A stretch of 64,000 nt of DNA from Demequinaceae bacterium (GTDB lineage: Bacteria > Actinomycetota > Actinomycetes > Actinomycetales > Demequinaceae), in contig JAFGBM010000002.1 in the NCBI GenBank assembly GCA_016933155.1, forward strand, positions 1 to 64,000. The letters are read 5' to 3'. Numbering within the stretch: the stretch's first letter is position 1; each line of letters opens with the position of its first letter. A model generated the notes under the pieces. The model had not been told where the DNA came from. It searched no databases and worked only from the letters and a program-made list of their open reading frames with translations. Shown in pieces: positions 16,775 through 26,748 of the stretch. Both the position numbers and the translations under genes were made by a program.

Positions 16775-17491
16775 GTGCCGACCCCCAAGCATGGCAAGCC
16801 TCCCGCTCCCTCCCTTTGGAGGATGGTCCTGGGATGGCTCAAGGAGATCGGCATCGTCGTGGGCAGCGCCCTCATCCTGTCGTTCCTCATCAAGACCTTC
16901 CTCTTCCAATCCTTCTGGATCCCGTCGTCCTCCATGGAGCCGACCCTTGACATCGGCGACCGCATCCTCGTGACGAAGTTGAGGCCCGGCCCCATGGACC
17001 TGCGCCGGGGCGACGTGGTCGTCTTCACGGACCCGGACCACTGGCTCGGGTCGCAACCCGTCGTCGCCCGCGAGAACAACTGGCTCGGGGACGTCCTGAC
17101 CTTCGTGGGGCTCAAGCCGGATGACTCCGGCCAACACCTGGTCAAGAGGATCATCGGGTTGCCGGGGGACACCGTCGAGTGCCGATCGCACCAGGGCAAC
17201 GTCATCGTCAACGGGGAGCCGATCGTCGAGCCCTATCTCGACGATGGCGTGCCACCGTGCTCGGGCCCGGGGGCCGACTCCTGGTCGGTGACGGTTCCTG
17301 AGGGTCACGTCTGGCTCATGGGAGACAACCGGCCGAACAGCGCGGACTCGCGCTACCACATGGACGGCCCCGGCCAGGGATTCGTGCCGATCGAGAACAT
17401 CGTCGGCTCGGCCTTCGTCACCGTCTGGCCCCTCGACCATTGGGGCGGCATCGGCAACCCGCTGGCCGGGAACGAAGCGGCGGAAGGCTAG
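16775..17491 (+). CDS. lepB: Signal peptidase I
   Basis: 238 residues. An N-terminal transmembrane anchor (about residues 23–42) precedes the catalytic SSMEPT with Ser53. The general-base lysine is K124 in VKRIIGLPGD, and the late GDNRPNSADSR box is present. It cleaves signal peptides of exported proteins on the outer face of the membrane. It sits between rplS and rnhB as in other Actinobacteria. GTG start. Confidence 0.94.
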   Translation: MPTPKHGKPPAPSLWRMVLGWLKEIGIVVGSALILSFLIKTFLFQSFWIPSSSMEPTLDIGDRILVTKLRPGPMDLRRGDVVVFTDPDHWLGSQPVVARENNWLGDVLTFVGLKPDDSGQHLVKRIIGLPGDTVECRSHQGNVIVNGEPIVEPYLDDGVPPCSGPGADSWSVTVPEGHVWLMGDNRPNSADSRYHMDGPGQGFVPIENIVGSAFVTVWPLDHWGGIGNPLAGNEAAEG

Positions 17492-17494
17492 GAC

Positions 17495-18190
17495 GTGGGG
17501 GTTTCGCTCTCGGCCGAGGCGGCTTTGTGGAGCGCCGGGGTGAGGGTCGTGGCGGGGATGGACGAGGTCGGGCGGGGGGCGCTTGCAGGCCCGGTCTCGG
17601 TGGGGGTGGTGGCGCTTGCGCCGTGTGACGCATGGCCCGACGGGCTGGCGGACTCCAAGAGGCTCAGCCAGGCACGACGGGAGAGGATCGCCTCCGAGCT
17701 CGAAGACTACGCGTTGACCTGGGCGGTCGGGTCCGCGAGCAGCGCCGAGGTGGACGATCGGGGGATCGTGGGAGCCTTGCGATTGGCCGGCTGGAGGGCC
17801 CTCGAGGCCGTCACGCTCGCCGTCTCGATCGACGCCCTCCTGCTCGACGGGCGCCACGACTGGCTGACCCCGCCCCCGACTGCCCTGCTCGGACCCGAAT
17901 CGCTCGACCCCGCGTCGTCTCACCACCCCGTCCCGCCGGGGGTCCCGCCCGTGACGACCGTCGTCAAGGGGGATGGGAACTGTGTCTCGATCGCGGCGGC
18001 GAGCGTCCTGGCCAAGGTCTCGCGCGACGCGGTCATGGTCGAGGCGCACGACCGTCACCCGAGGTATGGATGGAGGCAGAACAAGGGGTACGGCACACCC
18101 GACCATCTTGCTGCCCTGAGGGACTTCGGCCCGACGCCCTGGCACCGGAAGAGTTGGCGGCTACCGGAACTGGGGTCGTCGGCGGACTGA
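17495..18190 (+). CDS. rnhB: Ribonuclease HII
   Basis: 231 residues. Removes ribonucleotides from RNA–DNA hybrids. Acidic metal ligands lie in GMDEVGRG (D and E) and LLLDGRHDW. LADSKRLS and KGDGNCVSIAAASVLAKVSRD are also typical. An insertion of ~25 Pro/Ser-rich residues (LTPPPTALLGPESLDPASS) follows the third acidic motif. Starts with GTG three bases after lepB. Confidence 0.94.
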   Translation: MGVSLSAEAALWSAGVRVVAGMDEVGRGALAGPVSVGVVALAPCDAWPDGLADSKRLSQARRERIASELEDYALTWAVGSASSAEVDDRGIVGALRLAGWRALEAVTLAVSIDALLLDGRHDWLTPPPTALLGPESLDPASSHHPVPPGVPPVTTVVKGDGNCVSIAAASVLAKVSRDAVMVEAHDRHPRYGWRQNKGYGTPDHLAALRDFGPTPWHRKSWRLPELGSSAD

Positions 18191-18286
18191 TGTCCCCAGG
18201 CCGTGCTCGCCGGGCGCCATTCCCCGACGAGTCGTCGTCTCCTGGGGAGACCGCCCAACCACCCCATCCTTAAGTGGGAGGTGGGA

Positions 18287-18640
18287 ATGACCACCAGGGC
18301 TGAACTCGGCCGATTCGGGGAGGAGTGGGCCGTTCGGGTCCTCTCCGATCTCGGGTGGGGAATCCTCGCCCGCAACTGGAGGTGCCCTCACGGAGAGATC
18401 GACATCGTAGCCCTCGACGGCGACGAGGCCGTCATCGTCGAGGTGAAAACCCGAAGAAGCGGCCAGTTCGGGGCACCGGCGGAGGCCGTCACCCCAGCCA
18501 AGTTGTCGCGACTCCGGCGCCTGGCCGCGGCCTGGCTCGCCTCCCAGGAGCGCCGATTCTCGGGGGTGAGGATCGACGTCATGGCGGTGACGATCCGGGC
18601 GGGGGGCATGAGCGTCGAGCATCTGAGGGGGGTCGGATGA
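18287..18640 (+). CDS. yraN: YraN-family (UPF0102) endonuclease-like protein
   Basis: 117 residues with the restriction-endonuclease-like core RFGEEWAVRVL...ILARNWRCPHGEIDIVALDG and IVEVKTRR (E-I-D and E-V-K metal-binding pattern). The exact role of the family is unsettled. GGGAGGTGGG lies before the ATG. Its TGA overlaps the ATG of comM. Confidence 0.93.
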   Translation: MTTRAELGRFGEEWAVRVLSDLGWGILARNWRCPHGEIDIVALDGDEAVIVEVKTRRSGQFGAPAEAVTPAKLSRLRRLAAAWLASQERRFSGVRIDVMAVTIRAGGMSVEHLRGVG

Positions 18641-20163
18641 TCGGGCGGACCAGGTCCATCGCCCTCGCCGGGTTGGATGGACACCTCATCGACGTCGAGG
18701 CCCACCTCGCGGCATCCCTACCGGCCTTCACGATCGTGGGCCTGCCCGATGCCTCGCTCAGCGAGGCGAGGGATCGCGTCAGGGCGGCCGTCTCCTCCAC
18801 GGGCCTTCCCTGGCCGGCGAGGCGCATCACCGTCAACCTCTCCCCGGCATCCCTGCCCAAATCCGGATCGGTCACGGACGTCGCGATCGCCGTCGCGGTC
18901 CTGGCCGCCTCCGGGCTCGTCGTGGCCGGGGAGGCCGCGCGGGCGGTCCACCTGGGGGAACTCGGACTCGATGGAAGGGTGCGCCCCATCCGGGGGGTCC
19001 TTCCCGCGGTGGCCGCCGCCGTCGCGTCCGGGGCGACCCGCGTCGTGGTGCCGCTGGCCAACGTGGACGAGGCCAGGCTCGTCCCGGGGGCGGATGCGGT
19101 CGGGGTGGGAAGCCTCGCCGAACTCGCGGCCCTGTACGGAAACGACAAGGTCCGACCCTCCACCATCCGGCCGATCACGGACTCCCCCCGACACAAATCG
19201 GAGTCGGACATTCTCGACCTCGCCGATGTCCGCGGCCAGGAGGAGGCCAGGTGGGCCCTCGAGGTGGCCGCCGCCGGGGGACACCATCTCCTAATGGTCG
19301 GACCGCCGGGCTCGGGGAAGACCATGCTCGCGGCGCGCCTGCCGGGCATCCTGCCCGATCTCGGCCCGGACGAGGCCGTCGTGGCCACCTCCGTTCATTC
19401 CATCGCGGGGACTTTCGATCCCGGCGCGGGCTTGCTGCGGCGCCCGCCTTTTGAGGCGCCCCACCATTCGGCGTCGGCCGCGGCGATCGTCGGGGGCGGG
19501 AGCCACCTGGCTCGCCCTGGGGCGATCTCCCGCGCCCACGGGGGGGTGCTGTTCCTGGACGAGGCGCCCGAGTTCCCCTCCGTCGTCCTCCAGACCCTCC
19601 GTCAGCCGTTGGAGAAGGGTGAGGTCGTCCTCCACCGCTCGGCGGGAGCCGCCCGCTACCCCGCCCGATTCCAGTTGGTCATGGCGGCGAACCCCTGCCC
19701 CTGCGGTCATTACTCGGGCACCGGTGAGCGGTGCTCGTGCACGCCGATGGCCCGGAGGCGGTACTTCGCGAGGCTCTCCGGGCCCCTGCTCGACCGGGTG
19801 GACCTGCAGGTGGACGTGCGTCCCGTCCGACGGGGGATGGACGAGGCGGGGGAATCGAGCGCCGTCGTCGCCCCCAGGGTTGCGGCGGCGAGGGAGGCCG
19901 CCAGGGAACGGTACCGGGGCCTGGGCTGGGGCACGAACTCGGCGGCGTCGGCCACCTGGCTTCGGGACCGGACGTCGCGGGGATCGCTCTCCGCCCTTTT
20001 CCGGGCACTCGACAGGGGGGCGCTGAGCGCCCGAGGGGTCGATCGGGCGCTTCGGGTGGCGTGGACCCTCGCCGACCTCGGGGGGCGGGAGGCTCCCGGG
20101 CCGGACGAGGTCGCCCAGGCGATGGTGCTCCGGACCCGCGGGATGCCGGGGGTCGCGGCTTGA
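18637..20163 (+). CDS. comM: YifB/ComM-type AAA+ Mg-chelatase-like ATPase
   Basis: 508 residues. A Lon-like N-terminal domain (AFTIVGLPDASLSEARDRVRAA) is followed by an AAA+ module with Walker A GPPGSGKT at residues 222–229 and Walker B LFLDEAPEF. A Cys cluster follows (NPCPCGHYSGTGERCSCTP). ComM helicases promote branch migration during natural transformation. It sits between yraN and dprA, the standard cluster, with ATGA and TTGA overlaps on both sides. Confidence 0.93.
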   Translation: MIGRTRSIALAGLDGHLIDVEAHLAASLPAFTIVGLPDASLSEARDRVRAAVSSTGLPWPARRITVNLSPASLPKSGSVTDVAIAVAVLAASGLVVAGEAARAVHLGELGLDGRVRPIRGVLPAVAAAVASGATRVVVPLANVDEARLVPGADAVGVGSLAELAALYGNDKVRPSTIRPITDSPRHKSESDILDLADVRGQEEARWALEVAAAGGHHLLMVGPPGSGKTMLAARLPGILPDLGPDEAVVATSVHSIAGTFDPGAGLLRRPPFEAPHHSASAAAIVGGGSHLARPGAISRAHGGVLFLDEAPEFPSVVLQTLRQPLEKGEVVLHRSAGAARYPARFQLVMAANPCPCGHYSGTGERCSCTPMARRRYFARLSGPLLDRVDLQVDVRPVRRGMDEAGESSAVVAPRVAAAREAARERYRGLGWGTNSAASATWLRDRTSRGSLSALFRALDRGALSARGVDRALRVAWTLADLGGREAPGPDEVAQAMVLRTRGMPGVAA

Positions 20164-21356
20164 CGGGCGAGCGGGGGGAATGCGGGGCCGAGTCGGCTGT
20201 GTCCGAGTGCGACCGGCGGGCTCTGGTGGCCTGGAGCGCGATCGCCGAACCTGGGGACGCGGTCGCCCACGCCCTCGTCGGGATCCTGGGGCCGGGGGAG
20301 GCGCTTAGCTGGGCGAGGAAGGCCGTCGACGACCCGGTCGGGGCCTCGTTCGACCTGTCCATGCCCCGGCATCTGACGGATCGGGCCGTCGCCTCCGCCG
20401 AGAGATGGGGACGGAGGCGGGAGGCCTGGGACGCGGACCAACACCTCGGACGGGCGGAGAAGGTGGGGGCGAGGGTTGTCGCTAGGGGTGACCCGGAGTG
20501 GCCGGATGAGTTGGACGACCTCGGCGACGCTCAGCCCTACTGCCTGTGGGTCAGGGGGTCGGCCGACATTCGCCAGGCCTGGTCCCGGTCCGTCGCGATC
20601 GTGGGTTCCCGGTCGAGCACGGCGTACGGGGAGCACGTGGCGGCCACCCTCGCGGCCCATCTGGCGGACGAGGGGCATACGGTGGTCTCGGGCGGAGCGT
20701 ATGGGATCGATGCGCGGGCCCATCGGGGGGCGGTCGCGGCAGGCGGGGTGACCGTTGCGGTCATGGCGGGCGGGGTGGACCGCCTGTACCCGGTCGGGAA
20801 CGCCAACCTCTTGGCCTGGGTGCTCGAGTCCGGGGCCATCGTCGGCGAACTCCCTCCCGGGTACGCTCCCCACCGCAGCCGGTTCCTGACGAGGAATCGC
20901 ATCATCGCGGCGGCACACGCGACCGTGGTCGTCGAGGCCGCCCATCGATCGGGAGCCCTGTCGACCGCGTTTCACGCCGCGGGCCTCGGGCGACCGGTGG
21001 CCGCGGTCCCCGGTCCCGTGACGTCGCCCGGCTCCGCTGGATGCCACCGGCTGATCCGCGACGGCGCGATCCTCGTCACGGGGGCCGGGGACGTCCTCGA
21101 TTTGGTGAGGCCCTTGGACGCCGCCCGGGAAGCAGGATCCGACGGGGAGAAGGGGCCGAAAGGTGGGGCAATGACGTTTGCGACGCCGGACCAGCGTCGG
21201 GCATACGACGCCGTTTCGAGGAAGGGCTCGACCGTGGGAGAGGTCGCCGCGGAGGCGGGGTTGGGCATGGCGGAGGCCCGGTCCGCCCTCGGCGGGCTGC
21301 TCCTCGCCGGATCGGTGGTGAGGGACGGGGTCGAGTGGCGTAGGTCCCCAAGGTAA
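20160..21356 (+). CDS. dprA: DNA-processing protein DprA
   Basis: 398 residues from TTG at 20160, which overlaps the comM stop (TTGA). GTG at 20199 is an alternative start. The Rossmann-like core carries VAIVGSRSSTAYG, VVSGGAYGIDARAH, TVAVMAGGVDRLYP and FLTRNRIIAAAHATVVVEA. DprA loads RecA on incoming single-stranded DNA. A winged-helix-like C-terminus follows (STVGEVAAEAGLGMAEARSAL). With comM next door this suggests at least vestigial DNA-uptake handling. Confidence 0.92.
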   Translation: MTGERGECGAESAVSECDRRALVAWSAIAEPGDAVAHALVGILGPGEALSWARKAVDDPVGASFDLSMPRHLTDRAVASAERWGRRREAWDADQHLGRAEKVGARVVARGDPEWPDELDDLGDAQPYCLWVRGSADIRQAWSRSVAIVGSRSSTAYGEHVAATLAAHLADEGHTVVSGGAYGIDARAHRGAVAAGGVTVAVMAGGVDRLYPVGNANLLAWVLESGAIVGELPPGYAPHRSRFLTRNRIIAAAHATVVVEAAHRSGALSTAFHAAGLGRPVAAVPGPVTSPGSAGCHRLIRDGAILVTGAGDVLDLVRPLDAAREAGSDGEKGPKGGAMTFATPDQRRAYDAVSRKGSTVGEVAAEAGLGMAEARSALGGLLLAGSVVRDGVEWRRSPR

Positions 21357-21486
21357 CGATTCGGCGACGTTATCGGCACATGCCACCGCCCAAAAGGGCA
21401 TAAAATACCGCAAATACCTGAGTCTGATGTGATAGATGTGACACAAGGGGTTGATTTGACTCGTGTGACAGTGCACATTTGATCCC

Positions 21487-22404
21487 ATGCCAACGATGGC
21501 GACCGTTCCCCTCGTGGAGGGCTTCCGCGCCCACCTCCGTTTCGGCCGGGGGCTGGCCGACAACACCGTGCACGCGTACTCCTCCGATCTCCTTCATCTC
21601 GCCCACTTCGTCGATCCCGACCAAGAGCCGGGGGCGGTCCTCCGCTCGGTCACCCTCGCTACCCTCAGGGGATGGCTCGCCCACCAGGCGAGATCGGGAC
21701 TGAGCCGGACGACCCTCGCCCGTCGGGGTGCGGCCGTGCGAGCCTTCTACTTCTGGGCGACGGATACGGGGATCATCGAGGAGAATCCGGCCGCACGCCT
21801 CGCCTCCGCCCGCCCGGCGACCACCCTCCCGATCGTCCTCAGCCCCGCCGAGGTCGTCACCATGCTCGAAACCGCCGAGGCCCGATGCACGGGGGGCGAC
21901 CCCCTCGACCTCCGGGACTGGGCCGCCGCCGAGATGCTCTACGCAACCGGGATGAGGGTCGGTGAACTCGCCGGGGTCGACGTCGGGGACGTCGACCTGG
22001 CGGAACGGCTCATCCGAGTCATGGGCAAGGGGGGCAAAGAGCGGGTGATTCCGTTCGGCATCCCGGCCGCCAAGGCCGCCCGAATGTGGCTGGAGCAAGG
22101 CCGCCCTCAACTCGTCACGGACTTCTTCACCCCGGCCTTCCTCCTCGGAAGGAGGGGCCGACGGGTGAATCAGCGGCAGGTCCGCGAGGCCGTCCATCGC
22201 CTCGCCGCCCAGGCCGGGATCGAGGACGTCGCCCCCCATGCTCTTCGCCACTCGGCCGCCACCCACCTCGTCAACGGCGGATCCGACCTCCGGTCGGTCC
22301 AGGAGGTCCTGGGGCACGCCAGCCTGACCACCACCCAGCGCTACACGCACGTGACCGCGGAACGCCTCCGCTCGTCCTACCAACTCGCCCACCCGAGGGC
22401 CTAG
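21487..22404 (+). CDS. xerC: Tyrosine recombinase XerC
   Basis: 305 residues. SAM-like N-terminal domain, then the catalytic domain with R157 (GMRVGEL), K181 (MGKGGKER), H251-x-x-R254 (HALRHSAATH), H277 (LGHASL) and nucleophile Y286 (QRYTHV). All catalytic residues are present at family spacing. It resolves chromosome dimers at dif with a second Xer protein. The position dprA–xerC–sigma factor–rpsB is conserved in Actinobacteria, so this is the housekeeping copy rather than a phage integrase. The 130 bases upstream are AT-rich. Confidence 0.93.
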   Translation: MPTMATVPLVEGFRAHLRFGRGLADNTVHAYSSDLLHLAHFVDPDQEPGAVLRSVTLATLRGWLAHQARSGLSRTTLARRGAAVRAFYFWATDTGIIEENPAARLASARPATTLPIVLSPAEVVTMLETAEARCTGGDPLDLRDWAAAEMLYATGMRVGELAGVDVGDVDLAERLIRVMGKGGKERVIPFGIPAAKAARMWLEQGRPQLVTDFFTPAFLLGRRGRRVNQRQVREAVHRLAAQAGIEDVAPHALRHSAATHLVNGGSDLRSVQEVLGHASLTTTQRYTHVTAERLRSSYQLAHPRA

Positions 22405-22412
22405 GGAGAACC

Positions 22413-23270
22413 ATGTCGCAACTCAACACGATGCTCCATCAACTCGAAACCGAGTTCGAGGCCGATCCGGTCTTCGCCCGGACCGAGTCGGCCCCGACCG
22501 AGATCGACCGCTGGTGGGCCGACCTCGCCTCCTCACCCCGCCGCACCCGAAGGTCCCGCAAGGCCCGCGAGGCGAGGTCCCATCTCATCGTCCACTACGC
22601 GCCCCTCGTCACCATCGTCGCGACCCGCCTCATCGTGCGCCTGCCCGACACTGTCGAGCTGGGCGACCTCGTCTCCTACGGGATGTTCGGCCTCATCGAT
22701 GCCGTCGAGAAGTTCGAGCCCGAGCGGGGATTCAAGTTCGAAACCTACGCGGGGACCCGCATCCGGGGGGCGATCATCGATGAACTCCGGGCCGCCGATT
22801 GGGTTCCGCGTTCCGTGAGGAGCAAGGCGAGGGCGGTGGAAACGGCGACCCGGACCGTCGAACAGGAGATGCTCCACCAGCCCACCGATCAGGATGTCGC
22901 CGCACGGCTCGGGTGGGACGTCTCGGACGTCCGGTCGGTCAGGGCGCAGGTCTCCCTCTCCCATGTGGCCGCCCTCGACGGGATGCCCCTCCTCCACGAC
23001 CGCCCCAGGGAGGTCGTGGCCGAGTCCCTTCGGGTCCCGGGGGCTGGCGCCTCGATCGACAAGCGCGAGACCTTCGCCCTCCTCCGCAACGCGATGGAGG
23101 GAATCAAGGGCCGCGACCAGGAGGTCCTCCGGCTGTACTACTTCGAGGACCTGACCCTCGGCCAGATCGGGAAGATCCTGGGCGTCACGGAATCCCGGGT
23201 GTCGCAGATCCACACGGCCGCGGTCGCCAAGTTGCGTCAGGCCCTAGTGGCGACGGGGGCGTTCACCTAG
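22413..23270 (+). CDS. whiG: FliA/WhiG-type RNA polymerase sigma factor
   Basis: 285 residues. Region 2 is HYAPLVTIVATRL...LGDLVSYGMFGLIDAVEKFEPERGFKFETYAGTRIRGAIIDELR. Region 3 (PTDQDVAARLGW) and the region 4 helix-turn-helix (LTLGQIGKILGVTESRVSQIHTAAVAKLR) follow. It belongs to the sigma-28 group, used for sporulation (WhiG) or flagella (FliA). The position next to xerC and rpsB is that of streptomycete whiG, hence the symbol, but no sporulation or flagellar genes are in view. Its TAG shares the palindrome CTAG with the stop of the convergent M23 gene. Confidence 0.88.
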   Translation: MSQLNTMLHQLETEFEADPVFARTESAPTEIDRWWADLASSPRRTRRSRKAREARSHLIVHYAPLVTIVATRLIVRLPDTVELGDLVSYGMFGLIDAVEKFEPERGFKFETYAGTRIRGAIIDELRAADWVPRSVRSKARAVETATRTVEQEMLHQPTDQDVAARLGWDVSDVRSVRAQVSLSHVAALDGMPLLHDRPREVVAESLRVPGAGASIDKRETFALLRNAMEGIKGRDQEVLRLYYFEDLTLGQIGKILGVTESRVSQIHTAAVAKLRQALVATGAFT

Positions 23271-23803
23271 GCCCCGTCGACGAGCGGCAGCAGCCTGACC
23301 GGACCGAACCCCGAAAGCACGTCGAGCGGGTTGATGTAGCGGCCGTTCCTCCGCACCCCCCAGTGGAGGCAGGTCTCCGTTCCTGAGTGGCCTTTCTCGT
23401 CGGTCACCGTGCCGATCGGATCTCCGGCCGATACCCGATCCCCGACGACGACCGTTGCCGCGACGGGCTCCAGGCTCGAGGCCAGCCCCCCCGCGTGCCC
23501 GATGCTGACCACCCCACGATCGACGACGAACCCCGCGAAGATCACCACCCCGTCGCCCGGGGACAGGACGACGCCGCCGACGTCGGCCTCGATGTCGATT
23601 CCCCGGTGACCCGCCCCCCACGGGGTGTCGGGGCGGTCGAAGAGCCGCAATGCCCGGAAGGGCTCGATGGGGGATTCCAGGACGGGATCGGGGCGCGGCT
23701 CCGCCCCGGCGGGAAGGGGCCCGAGCAGAAAGCCGACGATGAGGGTCGCCATCCCGATGAGGACGACGAGGCGGGTTGCGATCCGGACGGAAGGTATGGT
23801 CAC
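23267..23803 (-). CDS. Exported M23 (LytM-type) metallopeptidase-domain protein
   Basis: 178 residues from the GTG at 23803. An N-terminal hydrophobic segment (LVVLIGMATLIVGFLLG) provides export or anchoring. The domain has HRGIDIEA (zinc ligands H and D) and a terminal CLHWGV in which the first His of the usual HxH is Cys, a change common in actinobacterial relatives. The usual SxYxHL segment is replaced by SIGHAGGLASSLEPV. It may be a cell-wall hydrolase or a non-catalytic activator. It is convergent with the sigma gene and divergent from rpsB. Confidence 0.85.
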   Translation of the reverse strand: MTIPSVRIATRLVVLIGMATLIVGFLLGPLPAGAEPRPDPVLESPIEPFRALRLFDRPDTPWGAGHRGIDIEADVGGVVLSPGDGVVIFAGFVVDRGVVSIGHAGGLASSLEPVAATVVVGDRVSAGDPIGTVTDEKGHSGTETCLHWGVRRNGRYINPLDVLSGFGPVRLLPLVDGA

Positions 23804-24124
23804 GGATCGACCCTGCCCCCAAGGGGATCCCAGCGGGAGAAAAGCCTGGGGAAGGGGGAGAGAGGCCCCCACCGCAGAGACCGGGGACATCGGTCGGGAT
23901 TGGTGGAAGGCGTCCGGTCCGGTACCATGATTCCGCGGTCATAGACCGACATCGCGCATCCAATCGAGCCCAGGGGCGGAATCCCAGGGGAGCGCCGGTG
24001 AGGCAGGGTCCGGGTTTGCCCGGTGCCGAACCGCGTGGATGCCAGGGGCCCGGCCACCCGGCCGGACCGATAACCGAATGCGGGGATGTCCCCGCCCGAG
24101 CGCATCGCGCCGAAAGGATGCACC
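23804..24124 (+). other. Divergent intergenic region and rpsB leader
   Basis: 321 bases without a credible gene between the M23 gene and rpsB. Just before rpsB is a perfect inverted repeat GCGGGGA-TG-TCCCCGC (24080–24095), then GAAAGGATG serving as ribosome-binding site. G/C-rich partial hairpins lie around 24020–24065. The region probably holds the rpsB–tsf promoter and perhaps an S2-responsive leader. No riboswitch class is recognisable. Confidence 0.45.
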
Positions 24125-25114
24125 ATGGCCGTCGTGACCATGCGCCAGATGCTCGACTCCGGGGTCCACTTCGGGCACCAGACGAGCCGCTGGAACCCCA
24201 AGATGAAGCGTTTCATCTTCGCCGAACGCAACGGCATCTACATCATCGACCTCCAGCAGTCGCTCAAGAAGATCGACGAGGCGTACGCCTTCGTCCGGGA
24301 CACGGTCGCCCACGGCGGCACCGTCCTCTTCGTCGGCACCAAGCGGCAGGCTCAGGAGCCCATCGTCGAGCAGGCCTCCCGCGTCGGGATGCCATACGTC
24401 AGCGAGCGGTGGCTCGGCGGTATGCTGACCAACTTCTCCACGGTCTCCAAGCGGGTGACCCACCTCAAGGAACTCGAAGAGATCGACTACGAGGACGTCG
24501 CAGGCTCCGGCCACACCAAGAAGGAACTCCTGGGCCTCAGGAGGAAGAAGGAGAAACTGGAGAAGGTGCTCGGGGGCATTCGGGCGATGAACCGCACCCC
24601 GTCCGTCCTGTGGGTGGTCGACACGAACAAGGAGCACCTCGCCGTCGAGGAGGCGAACAAGTTGGGGATCCCCGTCGTGGGAATCCTGGACTCGAACTGC
24701 GACCCCGACAAGATCACCTACGGCATCCCCGGCAACGACGACGCGATCCGATCCGTCCACCTGCTGACCCGGGTTATCGCCGACGCCGTGGCCGAGGGCC
24801 TGGTCGCCAGGCACGCTGCCCGTGCGGAAGCCGGGGAGGCGCCGATCGAGGAGGAGCCGCTCGCCGAGTGGGAGCGCGAACTCCTGGGCGGCGAGGACGA
24901 GGCGCCCAAGGCCGAGGAGCCCGTCGACGAGGACAAGCCCACCACGGAGAAGGTCGAGGCTGACGAGAAGTCTGCGGCCAAGAAACCCGCGGCCGAGAAG
25001 AAGGCTCCTGCCGAAAAGAAGCCCGCTGCCAAGAAGCCCGCGGCCGAGAAGAAACCGGCCGCCAAGAAACCCGCGGCCAAGAAGCTCGCCGCTGAGAAAG
25101 CAACGAAGGAGTAG
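24125..25114 (+). CDS. rpsB: 30S ribosomal protein uS2 with Lys/Ala-rich tail
   Basis: 329 residues. Canonical uS2 signatures are [43 protein letters not shown] and [13 protein letters not shown]. After residue ~245 it has a low-complexity tail of [11 protein letters not shown]-type repeats, about 80 residues beyond the usual length; it may bind RNA nonspecifically. It is nine bases before tsf in the conserved rpsB–tsf–pyrH–frr unit. Confidence 0.96.
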   Translation: MAVVTMRQMLDSGVHFGHQTSRWNPKMKRFIFAERNGIYIIDLQQSLKKIDEAYAFVRDTVAHGGTVLFVGTKRQAQEPIVEQASRVGMPYVSERWLGGMLTNFSTVSKRVTHLKELEEIDYEDVAGSGHTKKELLGLRRKKEKLEKVLGGIRAMNRTPSVLWVVDTNKEHLAVEEANKLGIPVVGILDSNCDPDKITYGIPGNDDAIRSVHLLTRVIADAVAEGLVARHAARAEAGEAPIEEEPLAEWERELLGGEDEAPKAEEPVDEDKPTTEKVEADEKSAAKKPAAEKKAPAEKKPAAKKPAAEKKPAAKKPAAKKLAAEKATKE

Positions 25115-25123
25115 GGGATCCAC

Positions 25124-25963
25124 ATGGCGAATTTCACCGTTGCCGACATCCAGGCGCTACGCGAACGCACCGGCGCCGGCATGCTCGACGTCAAGAAGGC
25201 GCTCGAGGAGGCCTCCGGCGACCTCGACAAGGCCGTCGACATCCTCCGGGTCAAGGGGCTCAAGGGTGTGACCAAGCGTGAAGGCCGGGCCGCATCCGAA
25301 GGGCTGGTCGCCGCAGAGGTGCACGAAGGGGGAGCCGGCCAGATCGGAACCCTCATCGAACTCAACTCCGAGACCGACTTCGTCGCGAAGAACGAATCCT
25401 TCATCTCGCTCGCAGAGAAGGTCCTCACCGCGACCGTCGAGGCGGGGGCTAAGACGGCGGAGGAGGCCCTCGCGGCCCCAGTCGACGGCGACACCGTCCA
25501 CAACCTCATCAACGAGACGGCCGGCGTCCTCGGGGAGAAACTCGTCCTGAGGCGGGTCGCCCGAGTCGAGGCCCCCCAGGTCGCCGTGTACCTCCACAAA
25601 ACCAACAAGGACCTCCCGGCTCAGGTGGGGGTGCTCGTGGGCACCGACATCGCCGCCAAGGACGTCGCGCGCGACATCGCCATGCACATCGCCGCCTACT
25701 CGCCCCTCTACCTCTCCCGCGAGGACATCCCCGCCGACACCGTCGCACACGAGCGTCAGGTGGCGGAGGAGGTCGCCCGGGCCGAGGGCAAGCCCGAGGC
25801 CGCGCTCCCGAAGATCGTCGAGGGTCGGCTGACGGGGTTCTTCAAGGAGAACGTGCTGCTCGACCAGGCGTACGCCAAGGACCCCAAGACCACGGTCGAC
25901 AAGGTTGTTGCCGCAACGGGCGGCGCGGTTTCCGCATTCGCCCGCTTCCGCGTGGGAGCCTAG
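25124..25963 (+). CDS. tsf: Translation elongation factor Ts
   Basis: 279 residues. UBA-like N-terminus ([37 protein letters not shown]) and the TDFVAKNE motif that contacts EF-Tu are clear. [17 protein letters not shown] and a [11 protein letters not shown] segment complete the dimer domains. It exchanges GDP on EF-Tu. Confidence 0.97.
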   Translation: MANFTVADIQALRERTGAGMLDVKKALEEASGDLDKAVDILRVKGLKGVTKREGRAASEGLVAAEVHEGGAGQIGTLIELNSETDFVAKNESFISLAEKVLTATVEAGAKTAEEALAAPVDGDTVHNLINETAGVLGEKLVLRRVARVEAPQVAVYLHKTNKDLPAQVGVLVGTDIAAKDVARDIAMHIAAYSPLYLSREDIPADTVAHERQVAEEVARAEGKPEAALPKIVEGRLTGFFKENVLLDQAYAKDPKTTVDKVVAATGGAVSAFARFRVGA

Positions 25964-25983
25964 GCACAACAAAGGAGGCGCCG

Positions 25984-26748
25984 ATGCCGAACACCAGCAC
26001 GGATGGGGAAGGCCCTTCTCCCAGGAGAGTGCTTCTCAAACTCTCGGGTGAGACATTCGGCGGAGGCTCGGTCGGCCTGGATGCGGCGACCGTCCACCGG
26101 CTCGCGGCCGAGATCGCCGAGGCGGTTCGCACGGGCGTCCAGGTCGCGATCGTCGTGGGCGGGGGCAACTTCTTCCGGGGTCCCGAGCTGGCCCAGAACG
26201 GCATGAAGCGGGCCCGCGCGGACTACATGGGCATGCTCGGCACCGTGATGAATTCCCTCGCACTCCAGGACTTCCTGGAGCAGTCAGGGGTGGCCACCCG
26301 CGTACAGACGGCCATCACCATGGGGCAGGTCGCCGAGCCGTACATCCCTCTGAGGGCCGTCCGCCACATGGAGAAGGGCCGGGTCGTGATCTTCGCGGCC
26401 GGAGCGGGGATGCCCTACTTCTCGACCGACACCGTATCCGTCCAGCGTGCCCTCGAGACCCACTGCTCCGAGGTGATCATGGGCAAGAACGGGGTCGACG
26501 CCGTCTACACGGCGGATCCCCGGCACGATCCCAAGGCCACGCGCCTCGAGACCGTGACCTACCGGGAGGCCCTTCGTTCCGGGCTGGAGGTCATGGACGC
26601 CGCAGCCTTCAGCCTGGCCATGGAAAACGACCTCCCGATGGTCGTGTTCGGCCTTGAGGAGCCCGGGAATGTGACGCGGGCGCTCCTGGGTGAGAGAATC
26701 GGGACGCTGGTGACGACAGGCCCCGCCGAAAGGAGTCCGAGTGATTGA
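25984..26748 (+). CDS. pyrH: Uridylate kinase
   Basis: 254 residues. Amino-acid-kinase fold enzyme phosphorylating UMP to UDP. Motifs are [34 protein letters not shown] and [16 protein letters not shown] short extension precedes the core. AAAGGAGG lies just before the ATG. Its last eight bases overlap frr. Confidence 0.96.
   Translation: MPNTSTDGEGPSPRRVLLKLSGETFGGGSVGLDAATVHRLAAEIAEAVRTGVQVAIVVGGGNFFRGPELAQNGMKRARADYMGMLGTVMNSLALQDFLEQSGVATRVQTAITMGQVAEPYIPLRAVRHMEKGRVVIFAAGAGMPYFSTDTVSVQRALETHCSEVIMGKNGVDAVYTADPRHDPKATRLETVTYREALRSGLEVMDAAAFSLAMENDLPMVVFGLEEPGNVTRALLGERIGTLVTTGPAERSPSD

Noticed and set aside
21487-22404. Phage or genomic-island integrase
   Set aside because: All catalytic residues also occur in integrases, but the dprA–xerC–sigma–rpsB context is the conserved position of the housekeeping XerC and no attachment site or tRNA lies nearby.
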